Assembly (NCBI GenBank): GCA_036939975.1
Contig: JALLPB010001663.1
Coordinates: 1 to 12,147, forward strand
DNA length: 12,147 bases
Origin: Cyclostephanos tholiformis
Lineage: Eukaryota > Bacillariophyta > Thalassiosirophyceae > Thalassiosirales > Thalassiosiraceae
Direction of reading: 5' to 3'
This document shows positions 8,823-12,147 of this stretch, in pieces; the first letter of the stretch is position 1, and each line of letters begins with the position of its first letter. A program made the translations under genes and the position numbers. The notes under the pieces are model-generated. The model had not been told where the DNA came from and searched no databases. It saw only the letters and a program-made list of their open reading frames with translations.

Positions 8823-9086
8823 ATTCTGTCATCCCATCGCCACCATCCCTGACGACGCTAGCACCTGACCTCTCCGTACTGCTGCTGCAATGGTTCTTAT
8901 CATGGTGAGTTTGTTTGCAGCGATGACGATCGTCGCTGGCATTGTCACGTTTCAAGTTCCCTTTTTCCCCCCCCGCCAACGATGCCGACTACTCCGCCAC
9001 CGCCCTCGACACGCGCAAGACCTGCCGGAAGAGGAGGAGGCCAGATTTTTCCAGACGCGGGCATTGATATCTTTGGACAGTCGCAA
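8703..9086 (+). repeat. 5' block of element copy B, paralogous to 2940-3270
   Basis: Matching words include GATGACGATCGTC, TTGTCACGTTTC, a 20-base AACGATGCCGACTACTCCGC stretch, GGCCAGATTTTTCC and TTTGGACAGTCGC. The similarity ends about 25 bp before the cyclophilin ATG at 9110. A run of eight C at about 8968 shifts the frame relative to copy A. The block ties the cyclophilin segment to the transposon on its 5' side. Confidence 0.7.
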
Positions 9087-9109
9087 ACGACGTATGACTA
9101 TATCCGAAA

Positions 9110-10110
9110 ATGGCGTCTTCATACCGCGCGTCTGCACCCCCCCCCCTGTTGACGTCGTACCCCCTCCTCCTACTCCTACTCCTACTCCTCCCGTGCACAT
9201 TGTTCGGGCTCTTCGTCCATCCGTCATCGTCGTCACATCATCATCGTTGCATCGTCGACTCCGCGTCGTCATCGTTGTCGTCGTCCTCGTCATGTCTCCC
9301 CCGCCGCCATCACGCTCCGTCGCATCAACTCGACAGACGCGAACGCGACGGTGGTACATGCGTGAATGCTGCCACGTCCAAAGACCGCCGTGCCCACCTT
9401 GCCTCGATGGTCATCTCCCTCGTCGCCTTGATGGCATTCGCCGTCGTGCTGTCCTCCCCCGCCCGCGCCTTTGGGGCGATGTCGATGGGGGGGAGGGGGA
9501 ATGGGGGAGGAGGGGGAGGAACGACAACGACGACGACGACGACGATGACTACTACGCCGACGAGGTCCACCGCCGACGCCATTGTCACCGATAGGATATA
9601 CATCAAATTCAAGGGCCTATCGCCGTCGTTGACGACTACTCCCAATACAAAGGACAATGTTGACGACGTCGATCGCATCGTCATCGGACTGTTCGGGAAT
9701 GATTCCCCCCAGCCGGTGTCGGTCCTAAGGCGCCTGGTGACATCAGGGGGATATCCCTTGAAATGCAAGTCCCTCAATGTTGACGGTTGCATGCTAGAGA
9801 GGGAGCGATTGGAGGCCCGGAGGGTTTACGATTCCTGCCTCGAGAATGAGGACGTGCGGGGGGGGGGGTGAATTACGACCACGCGACAGTGTGGAGGGTG
9901 ATCAAGGACATTAGGATTGACCTCGGCGCCATTAGCAGTCGATACGTGGCCAGGGAGAGCCCGAATTTTGTCGACGGTCCCACGAGGATGAGGCACGACA
10001 CTCCGGGGGTGGTATCGGTGAGGAGGGGGGATGGGGGGGGTACGGTTTCACCATCTATCCTGGTCATGGGTACGACGATGAAAATGACGCGTCGTCGTCG
10101 TCGTCCTCAT
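9110..10110 (+). pseudogene. Plastid-lumen-type cyclophilin (peptidyl-prolyl isomerase), frameshifted and 3'-truncated
   Basis: The start AAAATGGCG at 9110 opens a three-part leader. It has an ER-signal-like hydrophobic stretch (SYPLLLLLLLLLPCTLFGLF, residues 16-35), a Ser/His/Arg-rich transit region, then twin Arg (93-94), a hydrophobic segment (98-116) and an ARA|F cleavage-like site (118-121). This is typical of thylakoid-lumen proteins in complex plastids. The mature part has cyclophilin-like segments: DRIYIKF, RIVIGLFGNDSPQPV, VWRVI (the catalytic-Arg region), HDTPGVVSVRRG and YGFTIYPG. Two shifts occur, at an 11-G run (9858-9868) and an 8-G run (10033-10040), and each needs one extra G to keep frame. 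The domain's last third is absent and transposase sequence follows. If a working full-length gene exists elsewhere it would assist protein folding in the lumen. Whether the shifts are real or sequencing errors is open. Confidence 0.75.
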
Positions 10111-10322
10111 CGGGTGTATGTTGGGCCGACCCGAACACTGCGGAAATACAGCATCGGGTTCGGAGCCGGCAGGAGACGGTGAATGAGCGGTTTAAAAATT
10201 GGGCGATTTTGGCGACCCCGTACCGTCATGATTTTTTGGAGCACCAAACAGTTTTTGGTGCTATTGTAGTTCTCACCCAGCTTTCTTTTGCGGCCAACCC
10301 TTTGTTTCAAGTAGCTTATTAA
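10111..10322 (+). pseudogene. 3' end of a PIF/Harbinger-like transposase gene
   Basis: The first 109 bp match 4281-4389 at 102 of 109 bases without gaps. The reading includes the catalytic Glu in RQETVNERFKNWAIL (GAG at 10173-10175). It then continues with the C-terminus that copy A lacks (RHDFLEHQTVFGAIVVLTQL and LFQVAY), ending at TAA 10320-10322. The upstream two thirds of the transposase, with both Asp residues, are missing and replaced by cyclophilin sequence in the same frame. An AATAAA at 10402-10407 could serve as the 3' end signal. It cannot be a functional transposase by itself. Confidence 0.85.
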
Positions 10323-10497
10323 TTATTAATGTTCGATAGTAAAGCAAAAAATATGAATAACAACAGATTGCGCTAGATTAGGAATAGTTTCATTCTTAAG
10401 TAATAAACCATTGTTTTCGTAGTTTTATTCTGTTAAAAGAATGAATTTGTAGTAAAAGTGTGATTTCTTAGTTTAGTGAGTACTCTCATTTTTAATA
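10323..10497 (+). other. AT-rich 3' flank of the transposase fragment
   Basis: This stretch of AT-rich DNA has stop codons in all frames and an AATAAA at 10402-10407. It is probably 3' UTR and the sub-terminal part of the element. I did not find a terminal inverted repeat matching the left side near 890-960, nor a TTA/TAA target-site duplication. Confidence 0.5.
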
Positions 10498-10892
10498 CAA
10501 TTTGACAACGACAACGATGATGACGACGACGACAACGACGACGACGAAAACAACGATGATGACGACGATGACGACGACGATGATGACGATGATGACGATG
10601 ATGACGATGATGACGATGATGACGACAATGACGATGATGATGATGACGATGACGATGATGATGATGACGATGACAATGACAACAACGACAACAACGACGA
10701 CGATGATGACGACGACAACGACGACAACGATGACGACGACGACGATGAGGACGACAACAACGACGACGATGATGACGACGATGACAACAAAGATGTCAAC
10801 GATGATGATGATGACGATGACAATGACGACCACCACGACAACGACGACAACGATGACAACGGCGACGACGATGACGAGGACGACGATGACAA

Positions 10893-10923
<31 letters not shown>

Positions 10924-11564
10924 AACAATGACAACGATGACGACAACGTTGACAATGACGAGGACGACGATGACAATGACGATGATGACAACGACGACGA
11001 CGACGATGACGACATCAACAATGACGATGACGATGACGACGACGACGACGACAACATTGACAACGACAATGATGACAACAACGACAACGACAACGACAAT
11101 GACAACGACAACAACAACAATGACCAACAATGATGATGACGATGACGATGACGACAACGATGACGACGACAACGATGACGACGACAATGACGACGACGAC
11201 GACGACGATGATGACGATGATGACGATGATGACGATGACAATGACGACCACCACAATGACAACGACAACGACGACAATGACGATGATGACGACGACGACG
11301 ACGACGATGACGACGAAGACGACAACGATGACGAAGACGATGACGATGAAGACGACAACGACGACGAAGACGACAACAATGACAAAGACGACAACGATGG
11401 CAAATGACAACGACGACGACGATGACAACAACGATGATGACAACAACAACAAAGACCTCGACAATGATGACAATGACGACGACGATGATGAGGACGATGA
11501 TGACAACGAAGACGATGACAACAATGACGATGACGACCGCGACGACGACATTGACGACAACGAT

Positions 11565-11596
<32 letters not shown>

Positions 11597-11984
11597 CGAT
11601 GAAGACGATGACGACGACGACGATGACGGCAACGACAATGACAACGACAATGACAACGACGACGATGACGATGACGACGACAACGATGGCAACGATGACA
11701 ACGACAACGACGATGACAACGACAACGATGACGACAACAACGATGACGACGACGACGACAACGATGATGACGATGACAACGACGACGACGACGAATGACG
11801 ATGAATGACAACGATGACGACGACGACGACGACGACAACAACAACAACGATGACGATGACGACGACGAATGACAACGATGAGGACGATGATGATGACGAC
11901 AATGATGATGATGATGACGACGACAACGACGATGATGATGATGACAACAATGACGACAACGACAACGACGACAATGATGACGAT
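10498..11984. repeat. 1.49-kb degenerate (GAC)n tract without any TA dinucleotide
   Basis: GAC, GAT, AAC and AAT triplets make up nearly the whole tract, with rare GAA, GAG, GGC, CAC, ATT and GTT variants and a few phase shifts (for example at 11124, 11405, 11796 and 11868). Triplet boundaries are CG, TG or CA. I found no TA in the stretch. The long Asp/Asn, Thr/Met, Val/Ile, Ser and His/Arg frames on both strands are by-products and have no start context or domain. Confidence 0.93.
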
Positions 11985-12066
11985 TATGGTGGGCCCGGGC
12001 AGCCGCAAACAACCACCACGACCTCTGCTGGCAATTGAACATGCTGATGACTACTACGACTTGTGA
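11985..12066 (+). pseudogene. C-terminal fragment of a paralogue of the 981-2452 gene
   Basis: The frame ending at TGA 12064-12066 reads LLAIEHADDYYDL, matching the end of the minus-strand gene (EEVDDEDYNDL). DNA similarity continues through the stop and 3' UTR (TTGTGAGGGG, AAGGGG, AATAAAAT). Only the last residues and the UTR are recognisable, because the GAC tract replaces everything upstream. The orientation is opposite to the 981-2452 copy. It marks another partial element, inverted with respect to copy A, that continues beyond the right edge. Confidence 0.6.
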
Positions 12067-12106
12067 GGGGAAGGGGCAAAGGAGGGGCTTTCGATTTTAG
12101 ATGCAT

Positions 12107-12112
12107 AATAAA
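12107..12112 (+). promoter_or_regulatory. Candidate poly(A) signal of the right-edge gene fragment
   Basis: AATAAA lies 41 bp after the TGA stop at 12064-12066, followed by a second overlapping AATAAAT. The spacing and the AATAAAAT core match the 3' UTR of the paralogous gene at 936-980. Confidence 0.5.
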
Positions 12113-12147
12113 ATAAATATTTGTTACTCTCAACAAAAATCATAGAT

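Noticed and set aside
8890..9594. Plus-strand frame of 234 codons overlapping the cyclophilin
   Set aside because: It runs through the 5' block and then out of frame across the targeting leader, giving an Arg/Pro/His-biased product. The cyclophilin frame has clear targeting and domain features.
890..10500. Terminal inverted repeats and TTA/TAA target-site duplications bounding the elements
   Set aside because: Comparison by eye of 890-960 with 10323-10500 gave no convincing match. Element ends therefore remain undefined.
10473..12042. Minus-strand frames of more than 500 codons over the right-hand repeat
   Set aside because: Same cause: a degenerate (GTC)n reading in three frames.

Overview
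The window is nuclear eukaryotic DNA, most likely from a centric diatom. The evidence is two short GT-AG introns (68 and 82 bp), a protein with the three-part leader that diatoms use for thylakoid-lumen proteins, and a DDE transposase whose motif wording matches the PIF/Harbinger-like (DDE_Tnp_4) proteins common in diatoms. The diatom call is inference from these features. No ordinary bacterial-style operon, tRNA, rRNA or CRISPR array was found.

Layout. Positions 1-700 hold a weak spliced coding candidate, followed by a small GAC/GAT microsatellite (710-888). Positions 900-4390 look like one transposable element (copy A). It has a minus-strand two-exon gene (981-2452) for an acidic, Gly/RGG-rich protein with a putative helical DNA-binding N-terminus. 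An intergenic control region follows, with nine 19-bp tandem repeats (2692-2884). Next come a repeated 5' block (2940-3270) and a plus-strand two-exon DDE transposase (3484-4390). The transposase loses its C-terminus where it runs into a 2.1-kb degenerate (GAC)n tract (4394-6480). Positions 6480-8200 contain decayed minus-strand coding remnants and no intact gene.

A second, rearranged element (copy B) spans about 8200-10500. It has the same intergenic block, 19-bp-period repeats of different sequence, a head-to-head inverted repeat, and the same 5' block. In place of most of the transposase it carries a plastid-lumen-type cyclophilin (9110-10110), broken by two single-base shifts at G runs. 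The cyclophilin is joined in frame to the last 70 codons of the transposase (10111-10322). A 1.49-kb degenerate (GAC)n tract with no TA dinucleotide follows (10498-11984). The window ends in the C-terminus and 3' UTR of a second copy of the 981-2452 gene, now on the plus strand (about 11985-12147).

How the parts fit. The minus-strand gene and the transposase of copy A are divergent and share an intergenic region, as expected for a two-gene PIF/Harbinger element (transposase plus Myb/SANT-like partner). Copy B looks like a non-autonomous derivative in which a host cyclophilin gene lies between the element's 5' and 3' parts, comparable to Pack-type elements. The junctions of both copies coincide with GAC/TCG triplet repeats, so repeat-mediated rearrangement, or assembly misjoining across repeats, is the main alternative. 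One ambiguous base (7994) and frameshifts at homopolymers show this is draft-quality sequence.
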